A stretch of 64,000 nucleotides of DNA from an uncultured Prevotellaceae bacterium (GTDB lineage: Bacteria > Bacteroidota > Bacteroidia > Bacteroidales > Bacteroidaceae), in assembly GCA_946415365.1 (NCBI GenBank), contig CAMKSE010000023.1, positions 1 to 64,000 of the forward strand, written 5' to 3'. The notes beneath the pieces were generated by a model, which worked only from the letters and a program-made list of their open reading frames with translations, had not been told where the DNA came from and ran no database searches. The position numbers and the translations under genes were made by a program. Positions 15,504-23,262 of this stretch are shown here, in pieces (positions within the stretch are counted from its first letter, which is position 1; each line of letters begins with the position of its first letter).

Positions 15504-16805
15504 ATGAAAACAAAACTAAGATCCATTCTCGTTCTGTTTTTGTTGGCTGTCACCAGTCAAGTGGTTGGACAGCAAAAAAGCATAGTTGTTGGTTACGGAG
15601 AGACTTTTGAGACTATTGCCATCAAGTATGGAGTAACAATGACCGATTTGATGGCCGCAAATCCCGGAAAAGCAAATTGTTATGCCGGAATGAAGATAAT
15701 TGTCCCGGAGGCCCATAACAGTCCCATAGGGCTGTCTGGTGTTTCTTCTGACCTTGTCAATCATTCCGATAGCCTGCTCATATTAGCAAAGGCTGTAAGG
15801 TCTGCCGGCAATTATAAGAAAGCTATCCGTCTTTACAATAAGGTTATTGACATGAATGTACGTAGAGCGTATGGCTATGCGGGTAGGGGGGAATGTTACT
15901 ACGATCTCAATAAACTAACAAAGGCTAAATCAGATCTTACAACAGCCATCTACTCCGGAGAATTGGCACAAATCGAAAAGACCTGGTGTGAGAATGCACT
16001 TGGAGAAGTAGAAAAAGGCCTAAGTGAAAAACGTGAAAAAAGGAATAAGGTTTGGAGCAACATCGGATTGGCTGTAGCAAGCTTGGCAGCAATAGCGGTG
16101 ACGACGTATGCAGTCTCAGAACAAAGCAAAGCACAAAATGCCAATAGTCAATCTTCTCCGAATTATGGCGGCACAGGTGCTTCTCATTTAAGCAGAGCCA
16201 ATGCCATCACTAGAGAATCAGATGCCCGGATCAACCAGCAAATGAGGACGGCAACAGCTCAACTTAACCAGATGACTCGGCTCACAATCATTAAAGCTCA
16301 ACAAGCTCAGGAACATATTGCAGAAGTTGGCAAAGAGCAACTGCAGTGGACTTTTGAATTCAACGAGAAGAATGGTAGATATCCAACAGAAGAAGAAAAG
16401 TTGTGGTGGCTATATAACAATCATCGCGATATATGGGAGCTACAAATGAGGGCAAAGGCTGAAGGGTATGGCAATTCAAGTCCAGATGTCAGTGAAACGG
16501 AAGAAGAGAACTTCACAAGTTCATATGATTATGAAGCTTCTTATAGAAGGTGGGAAGCCAGTGCCCAAAGCTGGTTTGGGAATTTGACTCAATTTGGTTA
16601 TGATTATAAAGATAAGAATGATAATGTTAGAGGAAAAGCCGGCAGCAATATGTTGCATGGTGGTGCATACGTAGGAAATAAAGAAGGGTTAAGAAAAGCG
16701 CAGGAACAAATGAGGAAAGTACGGTTAGAGGCAGAGAGACATGGAATCCATATTGTTCAGTCGAAATGGGAAACTGCCACGGCCAATTTTTTAAAAAAGA
16801 GGTGA
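15504..16805 (+). CDS. exported LysM + TPR protein, C-terminus frameshifted
   Basis: A 433-aa protein with a signal peptide (MKTKLRSILVLFLLAVTSQVVGQ). A LysM domain (about 25-70: VGYGETFETIAIKYGVTMTDLMAANPGK, YAGMKIIVP) probably binds peptidoglycan. TPR-like helices follow (about 85-170: KAIRLYNKVIDMNVRRAYGYAGRGECYYDLNKLTKAKSDL), then a single membrane-like or Ala-rich helix (about 180-200) and a Gln-rich helical region. It stops at 16803-16805 directly after TTTTTTAAAAAA. Removing one A keeps the frame open for 30 more codons to a TAA at 16891-16893. ATG 15504 chosen for the signal peptide. Confidence 0.8.
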   Translation: MKTKLRSILVLFLLAVTSQVVGQQKSIVVGYGETFETIAIKYGVTMTDLMAANPGKANCYAGMKIIVPEAHNSPIGLSGVSSDLVNHSDSLLILAKAVRSAGNYKKAIRLYNKVIDMNVRRAYGYAGRGECYYDLNKLTKAKSDLTTAIYSGELAQIEKTWCENALGEVEKGLSEKREKRNKVWSNIGLAVASLAAIAVTTYAVSEQSKAQNANSQSSPNYGGTGASHLSRANAITRESDARINQQMRTATAQLNQMTRLTIIKAQQAQEHIAEVGKEQLQWTFEFNEKNGRYPTEEEKLWWLYNNHRDIWELQMRAKAEGYGNSSPDVSETEEENFTSSYDYEASYRRWEASAQSWFGNLTQFGYDYKDKNDNVRGKAGSNMLHGGAYVGNKEGLRKAQEQMRKVRLEAERHGIHIVQSKWETATANFLKKR

Positions 16806-16893
16806 TCCAACTGGCATAGATGAAGTTTGGCAGAATGCAGATGTCAATGTCTCCTGGGATTGGTTTACCGCAATTGTTGGCTGGATGAACTAA
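16806..16893 (+). pseudogene. out-of-frame 3' end of the LysM/TPR gene
   Basis: In the frame shifted by one, the codons from 16801 read GDPTGIDEVWQNADV, then NVSWDWFTAIVGWMN, and end at TAA 16891-16893. The composition looks protein-like and the frame joins the upstream gene if the A6 run at 16793-16798 had five A. Either a real frameshift or a homopolymer sequencing error. Confidence 0.6.
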
Positions 16894-16928
16894 ATCTTCT
16901 CCGAAGGCTGAAAATAAATGGATAATTA

Positions 16929-16960
16929 TTGGGAAGATAACAAAATAATGCCTATCTTTG
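16929..16960 (+). promoter_or_regulatory. promoter of BspA-like gene
   Basis: TTG 16929-16931, 21 nt, TATCTTTG 16953-16960. The leader of about 120 nt is unusually GC-rich for this window. Confidence 0.65.
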
Positions 16961-17087
16961 CAGCGTCAGAACATTAGTTTTGACAATCTCGGTGAGCAGC
17001 GTGAGCGACGGCGACTCCCGGCGGCAGCTCCACAGCCCCGGCACGATAGACATTCAATGAATATGCAAAACAAAAATAATCAGCAAT

Positions 17088-19763
17088 ATGAACAAAAAAA
17101 CCAACACCATTAGAATGATTTCGGCACGAACGGCAAGGATGCTGGGCGGCGCAAGTGTGAGGCGGGCGGCCATGACACTGCTGCTCGCAGTATTAACAAC
17201 AGCTACGGCATGGGCACAGTCGCTCGAGTTACATTGGCAAGACGAGATCTGGGGCTATACATACGCCGGAGGCGTCGCAAAGTTGGAACAATACCAAGGC
17301 TCTGATGCGGTCGTCACCACCCCAACAACGCTGAGCGGTTATCCTGTGAAGACAATCGGATATTCTTGTTTCATTCTTAACCAAACAATGACCAGCGCAA
17401 TCGTTTCGGAGGGCGTGTTAGAGATTGAAGGAATATTTAATGAAGTTGTAGGGTCAGCAGGGGCATTCGTTGGTTGTAAACAATTGGTCAGTGTTAGTCT
17501 TCCGAGTACATTGGTGATACTTGGGGAGTATGTTTTCTACAACTGTCAAAGTCTATCCAGCATCACGCTGCCAGACAATCTAATCCGAATCAATGAAAAA
17601 ACGTTTTATATGTGCACCAGCCTCGCCAGCGTCACCCTTCCGAGTTCGTTAACGAGCATCGGGCCAGGAGCGTTCGGACAGTGTTCTTCCTTGACAAACA
17701 TCACAATCCCGAATAGTGTGACATTGATAGAACAGAACGCTTTTAGACATTGCGGCTTGACGGATGTTTGGTATCAGGGAACGAAGACGCAATGGAATAA
17801 CGTGACGGTGGGAACAGACGCCTTTATAAAAAAGAACAATAGTACCCCCACCATCCACTACCGTTGCACGGCGACGTTCGACATGCAGGGCCACGGCACG
17901 ACTCCGGCTGCACAGACCGTCTATTCGGGCGTGGCCAATGCGCTGACGGCTCCGGCGAGCGACCCGACGGCGCAGGGCTGGACGTTCGGCGGATGGTATC
18001 GCAACGCGGCCTGCACCGAGGCGTTCAACTTCGCGGCGGCACTGAGCGACAACGTGACCATCTACGCCAAGTGGACGCCGCGGACGGACAACGTGGTGAC
18101 GTTCGACACGGGCGGCAAGGGCACGGTGATTGCCTCGCAGACGCTGACGACGGGGCAGACGGCGACGGAGCCCGACGTGCAGTTCTATCACGACGCGACG
18201 GAGGGCAAGGACATGGGCATCGAGGGCTGGTACACGGACGCGGGCTGCACCACGGCCTACGACTTCGCGACGGCGGTGGACCACAGCTTCACGCTCTACG
18301 CCAAGTGGGCCGAGGCGGGGCACTACTCGCTGACGGCCAACGCAGGCGGCACGGTGACCTTGACCGACGCGAAGGGTCGCACTCCTAACGGCGACGGACT
18401 CTTCATGCCCGGACAATATACGCTGACGGTGACTCCCGCGAGCGGGTATTCGTTCACGATGACGTATTCGCTGACGGTGCGTAACAGTGGCGGCACGACG
18501 GACCACAGCATCGGCGGCAGCAGCACGCTCTCGTTGCCGATAGACCTAACGACGAAGGACTTGGTCGTAAGCGTCACATTCAGCAAAATGAACACGTATC
18601 AGGTGTTCGTCAACGTGATGACGGACGGAGTGTTGGATGCTGGAACGTTCACGCTGAAGGACAGCAACAACCCCGCAAACTCATACACGGGCAACGGCGA
18701 GACGCTGGCGAAGGTGAACGACGGGTCGGAAGAGTTATGGAACACGGCCTACGACCTGACACTGACGGTTTCGCCGATCGACTTGCAGGGCTGCGCCATG
18801 ACCATCGTGAACAACGACGTGACGACCTACGTCGATGCCAGTACGACGACCTACGAGTTCACGCCCAAGGGCAGCGTCACCATCAACCTGTACTACTTCC
18901 TTAAGAACATTGTAAACGCGACACTTGACGACCAGGGCAGCAACAGCTCGACGCTGACCAGAACGAACAACGGCCATTCGCACATGGTGAAGCTCAAAAA
19001 TCGTAGACTGTGGAAGGATGGCGACTGGAACACGCTATGCCTGCCCTTCGCGCTGAAGAACCTCGAAGGCACGCCGCTTGCAGGGGCGACGGTGATGCAG
19101 CTGAACACGACGAGCAAGAAAGACAAAATATATCAAACCCGCTTCGACGAGGAGAGCGGCACGCTGAACCTCTACTTCTCGAAGGTGACAAGCGGCGGGC
19201 TTGAAGCCGGCGTGCCATACATCGTGAAGTGGGCCAAGGCCGACCGTTACGACGATGACGATCCTGAGACCCGCGACCTGAACAACCCCGTGTTCAATGG
19301 CGTGTTCATCACCGCCCCTGAGCCCGGCAGCGTGACGAGCCACGACGGCACGGTGAGCTTCTGCGGACGCTACGACTACGTGGAGTACACGACGGAGAAC
19401 CGCAGCGTCCTGTACCTCGGCACGGCCAACAAGCTCTACTACCCCCAGCCCTCGGGCAGCACGAACCCCAGCATGGGCGCCTGCCGCGCGTACTTCACAC
19501 TCAACGGCATCGCGGCGGGCGACTTGCCTGCTGCGGGCGCAAGGGAATTCGTGCTCAACTTCGACGAGGATCCGTCCTCGGAGCTGACCGGCATCGTGAC
19601 CGTTCCCGCCGACGGTAGAGACTCCGGCTCGTCACGTTCCATCCGCACCGGCATCTACACCCTCGACGGTCGCCGCGTGGCCACAGACGCCTCAGGCTTT
19701 GACCTAAAGTCCCTGCGGCCCGGCCTCTACATCGTGAACGGCAAGAAGATCGTAATCAAGTAA
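17088..19763 (+). CDS. large secreted BspA-like leucine-rich-repeat / Listeria-Bacteroides repeat protein
   Basis: An 891-aa surface protein. Signal peptide residues about 1-44 (long basic n-region, then MTLLLAVLTTATAWAQ). Residues about 85-225 hold BspA-type LRR_5 repeats (SVSLPSTLVILGEYVFYNC, SITLPDNLIRINEKTFYMC, SVTLPSSLTSIGPGAFGQC, NITIPNSVTLIEQNAFRHC). Residues about 261-329 and 334-407 are two Listeria-Bacteroides repeats (WTFGGWYRNAACTEAFNF...YAKW; GIEGWYTDAGCTTAYDF...YAKW). The end (GIYTLDGRRVATD...LRPGLYIVNGKKIVIK) resembles Bacteroidetes C-terminal sorting domains (type IX secretion; inferred). GC content rises sharply after about 17,860, so the gene looks mosaic. Confidence 0.88.
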   Translation: MNKKTNTIRMISARTARMLGGASVRRAAMTLLLAVLTTATAWAQSLELHWQDEIWGYTYAGGVAKLEQYQGSDAVVTTPTTLSGYPVKTIGYSCFILNQTMTSAIVSEGVLEIEGIFNEVVGSAGAFVGCKQLVSVSLPSTLVILGEYVFYNCQSLSSITLPDNLIRINEKTFYMCTSLASVTLPSSLTSIGPGAFGQCSSLTNITIPNSVTLIEQNAFRHCGLTDVWYQGTKTQWNNVTVGTDAFIKKNNSTPTIHYRCTATFDMQGHGTTPAAQTVYSGVANALTAPASDPTAQGWTFGGWYRNAACTEAFNFAAALSDNVTIYAKWTPRTDNVVTFDTGGKGTVIASQTLTTGQTATEPDVQFYHDATEGKDMGIEGWYTDAGCTTAYDFATAVDHSFTLYAKWAEAGHYSLTANAGGTVTLTDAKGRTPNGDGLFMPGQYTLTVTPASGYSFTMTYSLTVRNSGGTTDHSIGGSSTLSLPIDLTTKDLVVSVTFSKMNTYQVFVNVMTDGVLDAGTFTLKDSNNPANSYTGNGETLAKVNDGSEELWNTAYDLTLTVSPIDLQGCAMTIVNNDVTTYVDASTTTYEFTPKGSVTINLYYFLKNIVNATLDDQGSNSSTLTRTNNGHSHMVKLKNRRLWKDGDWNTLCLPFALKNLEGTPLAGATVMQLNTTSKKDKIYQTRFDEESGTLNLYFSKVTSGGLEAGVPYIVKWAKADRYDDDDPETRDLNNPVFNGVFITAPEPGSVTSHDGTVSFCGRYDYVEYTTENRSVLYLGTANKLYYPQPSGSTNPSMGACRAYFTLNGIAAGDLPAAGAREFVLNFDEDPSSELTGIVTVPADGRDSGSSRSIRTGIYTLDGRRVATDASGFDLKSLRPGLYIVNGKKIVIK

Positions 19764-19807
19764 GGAGCTTTGAATGGAAGGGCGCAAAGGTGATCCCAAT
19801 GCCCCTT

Positions 19808-19958
19808 CTATTTATTGATAAATGCCTTGATACGGTCAGCTACGTTCTGCTTCAGGTTGTTGTAGAAGAAGCCGTAATCGTGCAGGTGATACGACTCAGG
19901 ACCGAACAGGTCTGCGGCATCGGCAGGGATGGCGTAGAGCTCGGGCTTCGGCTTAGTC
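19808..19958 (-). pseudogene. 3' remnant of an unidentified gene
   Basis: The minus strand reads KPKPELYAIPADAADLFG, then PESYHLHDYGFFYNNLKQNV and ADRIKAFINK, and stops at TAG 19810-19808. Composition and codon use look genuine, but there is no start. Homology-like sequence fades near 19,950, where a plus-strand remnant begins. I do not recognise the family. Confidence 0.5.
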
Positions 19959-20023
19959 CGCGCGTTCAACCTGAACTTCGGCGAGGAGGGGGGAACGACG
20001 GGAATCTTTAGCGCTACGCTAAA
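19950..20023 (+). pseudogene. remnant resembling a secreted-protein C-terminal segment
   Basis: The plus strand reads GLVRAFNLNFGEEGGTTGIF up to the IS21 left end. It resembles the segment AREFVLNFDEDPSSELTGI just before the sorting domain of the BspA-like protein upstream. The open frame continues across the reconstructed pre-insertion site into the M15 gene, with no start codon. Confidence 0.4.
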
Positions 20024-20066
20024 TGGAAAATCCAGAGCGAACTGACCCCTCGAGCCAATGTTTCAC
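20024..20066 (+). repeat. IS21 left 43-bp inverted repeat
   Basis: Begins TGGAAAATCCAGAGCGAACT and ends CAATGTTTCAC; an exact reverse complement of 22624-22666. Confidence 0.93.
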
Positions 20067-20135
20067 TGACCCCTGAAAATTTTCTTATTTTGACCCCCTA
20101 AAAGTCCTGGCCGGCGGGGTCATTATTAAATTGGT

Positions 20136-20918
20136 TTATTTGCTTTTACTACCCTTGATCTTTCGCACGCTCTCACCAGACAACTCAATCTGATGGGCAG
20201 CGTGTATGATTCTGTCAAGTATGGCATCTGCGACAGTCGGATCACCGATGGCATCGTACCAGCTTGACACGGGGAGTTGTGAGGTGAGTATCATGGATTT
20301 TCTTCCATGACGGTCTTCAATGATGTCGAGGAGTATCGGACGCTCCTTGGCATCCAGCGGTACCAGGAACAGGTCATCGAGAATAAGCAGCGGGCATCGC
20401 TCTATCTTCTTCAACTCGGCATCAACTGTCCCCTTGACTTTTGCCACCTTGAGTGCCCCCATCAGCTTTGACGCATTGGCATAGAAGGTGCGTATGCCGT
20501 TCTTACATGCCTCAAACCCCAGCGCTGTGGCAATGAAGCTCTTGCCGGTTCCCGACGGTCCCGTGACGAACAGGTTCTGTCCCTGGCGGATGAATTCAAG
20601 TGACGCAAGCCGCTCCATCTGGTTTCGGTCCAGGCCACGCCCGATGGCACAGTCTACCTGCTCAATGAAGGCATCATACCTGAAAGAGGCGTTCTTGATC
20701 AGCCGTTGGATGGCAGCCGCAGAGCGGTAGTCCCATTCCCTGGCCAGCAGCCATGAGAGGAAACCGTCCGGTGTCATGCTTTCTGCTATCGTGGACGTAA
20801 GGCTTTCTGAGAATGCAGCGGCCATGCCGTGCAGTTTCATGCGGTTCATCAGGTCAAGGGATATCGCATTGCGGTCCTTTTCCTGTACCACAGGTGCAGT
20901 CTTAGTGTTTATTTCCAT
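20136..20918 (-). CDS. istB: IS21 transposition helper ATPase
   Basis: A 260-aa AAA+ ATPase (DnaC-like) that helps IstA choose and use the target. Walker A is GPSGTGKS and Walker B is LLILDDLF, followed by SMILTSQLPVSSWYDAIGDPTVADAILDRIIHAAHQIEL, all standard for IstB. The start is ATG 20918 (MEINTKTAPVVQEKDR), which overlaps istA by 17 nt. The longer open frame upstream is inside istA. Confidence 0.95.
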   Translation of the reverse strand: MEINTKTAPVVQEKDRNAISLDLMNRMKLHGMAAAFSESLTSTIAESMTPDGFLSWLLAREWDYRSAAAIQRLIKNASFRYDAFIEQVDCAIGRGLDRNQMERLASLEFIRQGQNLFVTGPSGTGKSFIATALGFEACKNGIRTFYANASKLMGALKVAKVKGTVDAELKKIERCPLLILDDLFLVPLDAKERPILLDIIEDRHGRKSMILTSQLPVSSWYDAIGDPTVADAILDRIIHAAHQIELSGESVRKIKGSKSK

Positions 20919-22497
20919 TTCTGTTTGACTTTTTGTTTGACGTTGCAGGTTTCGTGTAGTAGTCACGTCCGCGTATATTCTTATGCTGCGGAAGCGTGCG
21001 AGAAGCCTCGTTGGAAGGACTGGTGTCTGCCGACGGCATGAAGTCGGCATCGTCTCCCTTTTCGAGGATGTCCAAAATGTCATTATAGCCGTAGCGCCGT
21101 GACTGCGTGGCGCAGGCACAGGCTGCTACGAGGCGCTCGATGCCGTATTTCTTCTCAAGTGACAGGATACCCCGGCATGAACGGAAGGCAAGAGGAGGGT
21201 ACTTCTTCAGGCTGGCTACCTCTTTCAGGTAGAGCAGCAGGATGTTGTCAATCTGTGCGGCACGCCCGTAGATTTCCTCTATGTCCTTCTCGTAGCTGCC
21301 GTGACGGCCTGGCAGATGATGTGCCTCCTTCTGCGTGTATTCGTACGGGGTGTCATTACGCTGGTGCGCAGTGACGAGCTTCAGGCCATGGAAAATCTCC
21401 ACGGTATCCGCATCGAAGACAAGGTCAACACGCTTCCCCACATACTCCTTAGGTACGCTGTAGTGGTGCTTGAAGAGCGTTACGTAGCTGTTGCGCATGA
21501 CAGTGGCGCTCAGGCGCTGCTTCATCTGGTGCCGCCTCTCAGGAAGCGGGCGCAGGTAGCCTTTCTCGACCTGTTCGAAAAGCTCCCTGCGGGATTCTTT
21601 CCGGTTGGACATCTTCCTGCCGTTGAATACGTCCAGGGAATTACGGATGGCTGCATTAAGGGAGTCGAGGTCATGGAACACAAGGCCCTCGATGTCGGCA
21701 TAGACAGACCTGTACATCAGCTTGACTGCATTCTCCACCAGTGCCTTGTCTTTGGGATGGCGCACACGTGCAGGATAGACGGCACACCCGTAGTGCTCGG
21801 CAAAGGCGGCAAACTCTTCGTTGATGACAGGCTCGTTGCGGTTGTTGCGTACAACGGCCGATTTCAGGTTGTCAGGGACTATGGCCAGCGGAGCACCGCC
21901 ATAGAAGTGGAGCGCATTTTCACAGGCCTTGATCAGGTCGCCCTTCTGCTGCGACCAGACGGCTTCACAATACGTGTAGTGGCTGCAGGGCAGGATAGAA
22001 ACGAAGACCTCCACTCCGCGGACTTCGCCTGTCTCCGCGTCAACCACTTCCAATTTGTCACCGGCAAAGTCGATGTACATCTGATCGCCTGCATAGTGCT
22101 CCACATGTCCGACGACACGGGTGCCGAGCATATACTGCCTGAGATACTTGCCGAAGCTTGCGTGTCGATAACCGTCCGGATGCTCCCGCTCGTATTCTTC
22201 ATAGAGAGACTTCACGGTCACGCCCTTGCGTTTGAGGCGTGCCGCATAATCGGGCAACAGGGCTTCAAGCTCTGTCTCACGCCGTGAGGGCTTGCGTTCC
22301 CGTTCATTACTGCCGAACATCTCCTGAAGATGATGCTCGGACATCGACATCAATTGTTCCATGGACAGGCCGCTGTCCTGAAACATGTGCACGTAACGTC
22401 GCACTGTGTTGCGGGATATCTCAAAGGCACTACTGATACCCTTTATCCCCATTCCCGTCGCATAGCAGCGGAGAATGTCTTTAATCTTACTGATCAT
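20902..22497 (-). CDS. istA: IS21 transposase
   Basis: A 531-aa DDE transposase. The N-terminal HTH (MISKIKDILRCYATGMGIKGISSAFEISRNTVRRYV) is followed by an rve integrase core with catalytic acidic residues in MYIDFAGDK, LAIVPDNLKSAV and HPKDKALVENAVK. The C-terminal part (LKLVTAHQRN, LPGRHGSYEKDIEEIYGRAAQI) is typical of IstA. Intact, with its stop inside istB. Confidence 0.96.
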   Translation of the reverse strand: MISKIKDILRCYATGMGIKGISSAFEISRNTVRRYVHMFQDSGLSMEQLMSMSEHHLQEMFGSNERERKPSRRETELEALLPDYAARLKRKGVTVKSLYEEYEREHPDGYRHASFGKYLRQYMLGTRVVGHVEHYAGDQMYIDFAGDKLEVVDAETGEVRGVEVFVSILPCSHYTYCEAVWSQQKGDLIKACENALHFYGGAPLAIVPDNLKSAVVRNNRNEPVINEEFAAFAEHYGCAVYPARVRHPKDKALVENAVKLMYRSVYADIEGLVFHDLDSLNAAIRNSLDVFNGRKMSNRKESRRELFEQVEKGYLRPLPERRHQMKQRLSATVMRNSYVTLFKHHYSVPKEYVGKRVDLVFDADTVEIFHGLKLVTAHQRNDTPYEYTQKEAHHLPGRHGSYEKDIEEIYGRAAQIDNILLLYLKEVASLKKYPPLAFRSCRGILSLEKKYGIERLVAACACATQSRRYGYNDILDILEKGDDADFMPSADTSPSNEASRTLPQHKNIRGRDYYTKPATSNKKSNRNGNKH

Positions 22498-22623
22498 TTT
22501 GTTATTTACTTAATCGCCGACCAGGACGATACGCAAAAATACAAAAAAATCCTGCCAAATACAATTTTGGCAGGGGTCAGTTTTATTTTGACTCTGAGGG
22601 GTCAATCAAAAAATAGCCAATGG

Positions 22624-22666
22624 GTGAAACATTGGCTCGAGGGGTCAGTTCGCTCTGGATTTTCCA
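22624..22666 (-). repeat. IS21 right 43-bp inverted repeat
   Basis: Exact reverse complement of the left end, followed by the target duplication CTAAA at 22667-22671. Confidence 0.93.
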
Positions 22667-22726
22667 CTAAACAAACAAGCCAGACTCTCCGAGCATTTTA
22701 CGCTCGGGGAGCTCACAAAAACGAGT

Positions 22727-23161
22727 GTGAATAGTCTTGACAGGAATATCCCGAGTCATGAGGCGATCGAGAATCTGAAACGGCTGTGTCCGTGGCTGGA
22801 GGAGTTGCGATACACATACAATTCGCTCTACTGCCTGAAGCTGGGCGAGGACTATGAGACCTCGAAGAACGTGGAGCCGATTATCATCACGAGCGGCTAC
22901 CGTTCGCCTGACGTGAACAGGGCCGTGGGAGGAGCATGTTCGAGCAATCATCTGACGGGCTGCGCCGTAGACATCCGTTGCGTGGGCGTGGAGCAGGCGA
23001 TACGCTATGCGGCTATCCTGCTCGATGCGGCTGATGACCGCCAGGAGGACTTTGATGAACTGCTCATCGAGCGTAACAGAAAAGGCCGTTACTGGGTTCA
23101 CTTCGCCGTCAGGCCGCCGAAAGAAGGGAACCGCAGAAAGGTGATAATTATCCAGTCGTGA
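22727..23161 (+). CDS. peptidase M15A-type (D-Ala-D-Ala carboxypeptidase-like), 5' end disrupted
   Basis: Zinc-peptidase fold of the M15 family. YRSPDVNRAVGGACSSNH (58-75) with His75, Asp82 and His125 (YWVHFAV) as the likely metal ligands. Such proteins trim peptidoglycan stems and in Bacteroidetes often derive from phages. GTG at 22727 is the first start in the frame, but similarity to the family begins earlier: ARLSEHFTLGELTKTS is read in-frame from 22679. The IS21 end is at 22666, so the native N-terminus is lost or altered. The downstream terminator is shared with a facing PorT-like remnant. Confidence 0.72.
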   Translation: MNSLDRNIPSHEAIENLKRLCPWLEELRYTYNSLYCLKLGEDYETSKNVEPIIITSGYRSPDVNRAVGGACSSNHLTGCAVDIRCVGVEQAIRYAAILLDAADDRQEDFDELLIERNRKGRYWVHFAVRPPKEGNRRKVIIIQS

Positions 23162-23253
23162 GGCGCATAGAAACGAAAAGCCACATCCTTTCGGGTGTGG
23201 CTTTATTATGATGTTAATGAGACTACTCTTTAGAACGGAATCTTGTAGCCAAT
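23072..23253. repeat. left copy of an imperfect direct repeat of about 170 bp
   Basis: Covers the 3' end of the M15 gene, its hairpin terminator and the last codons of a PorT-like gene on the opposite strand. It aligns with 30163-30335, clearly similar throughout with scattered mismatches and small indels. The two copies bracket an AT-rich island of 6.9 kb. Confidence 0.8.
23177..23204. terminator. bidirectional terminator (left repeat copy)
   Basis: AAAGCCACATCC-TTTC-GGGTGTGGCTTT, a 12-bp stem with one G-T pair. Its A/T flanks suit both directions. The same hairpin recurs at 30263-30290. Confidence 0.8.
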
Positions 23254-23262
23254 CCTCACTCT
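23230..23262 (-). pseudogene. 3' remnant of a PorT-like outer-membrane protein gene
   Basis: The minus strand reads RVRIGYKIPF and stop (TAA 23232-23230), matching the LTIGYKIPF end of the intact gene at 30312-30905. It overlaps the last codons of the lipoprotein gene next to it. Confidence 0.7.

Larger units (their letters stand above)
20024..22666 (-). mobile_element. complete IS21-family insertion sequence
   Basis: A 2643-bp element with istA and istB on the minus strand, bounded by perfect 43-bp inverted repeats that begin TG and end CA. It is flanked by the 5-bp direct repeat CTAAA (20019-20023 and 22667-22671), within the 4-8 bp usual for IS21. Further copies of the core TGACCCCT lie inside the ends (about 20067-20098 on the left, 22575-22605 on the right), as expected for transposase binding sites. 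Both ORFs and ends are intact, so the element may be active. Confidence 0.93.

Noticed and set aside
16788..16805. Programmed -1 frameshift at A AAA AAG
   Set aside because: The -1 frame stops after six codons; only a +1 or -2 shift reaches the long open frame, and no stimulatory structure was seen.
17041..17144. An 18-codon upstream ORF (from ATG 17058) overlapping the BspA-like start
   Set aside because: No amino-acid bias or hairpin pair as in the pheA leader; likely chance in an A-rich stretch.
17649..18506. 285-codon Arg-rich frame opposite the BspA-like gene
   Set aside because: Extreme Arg/Val/His bias typical of antisense translation of GC-rich coding DNA.
21301..22287. 328-codon open frame opposite istA
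   Set aside because: Shadow of the transposase gene; istA has the full IS21 motif set on the minus strand.
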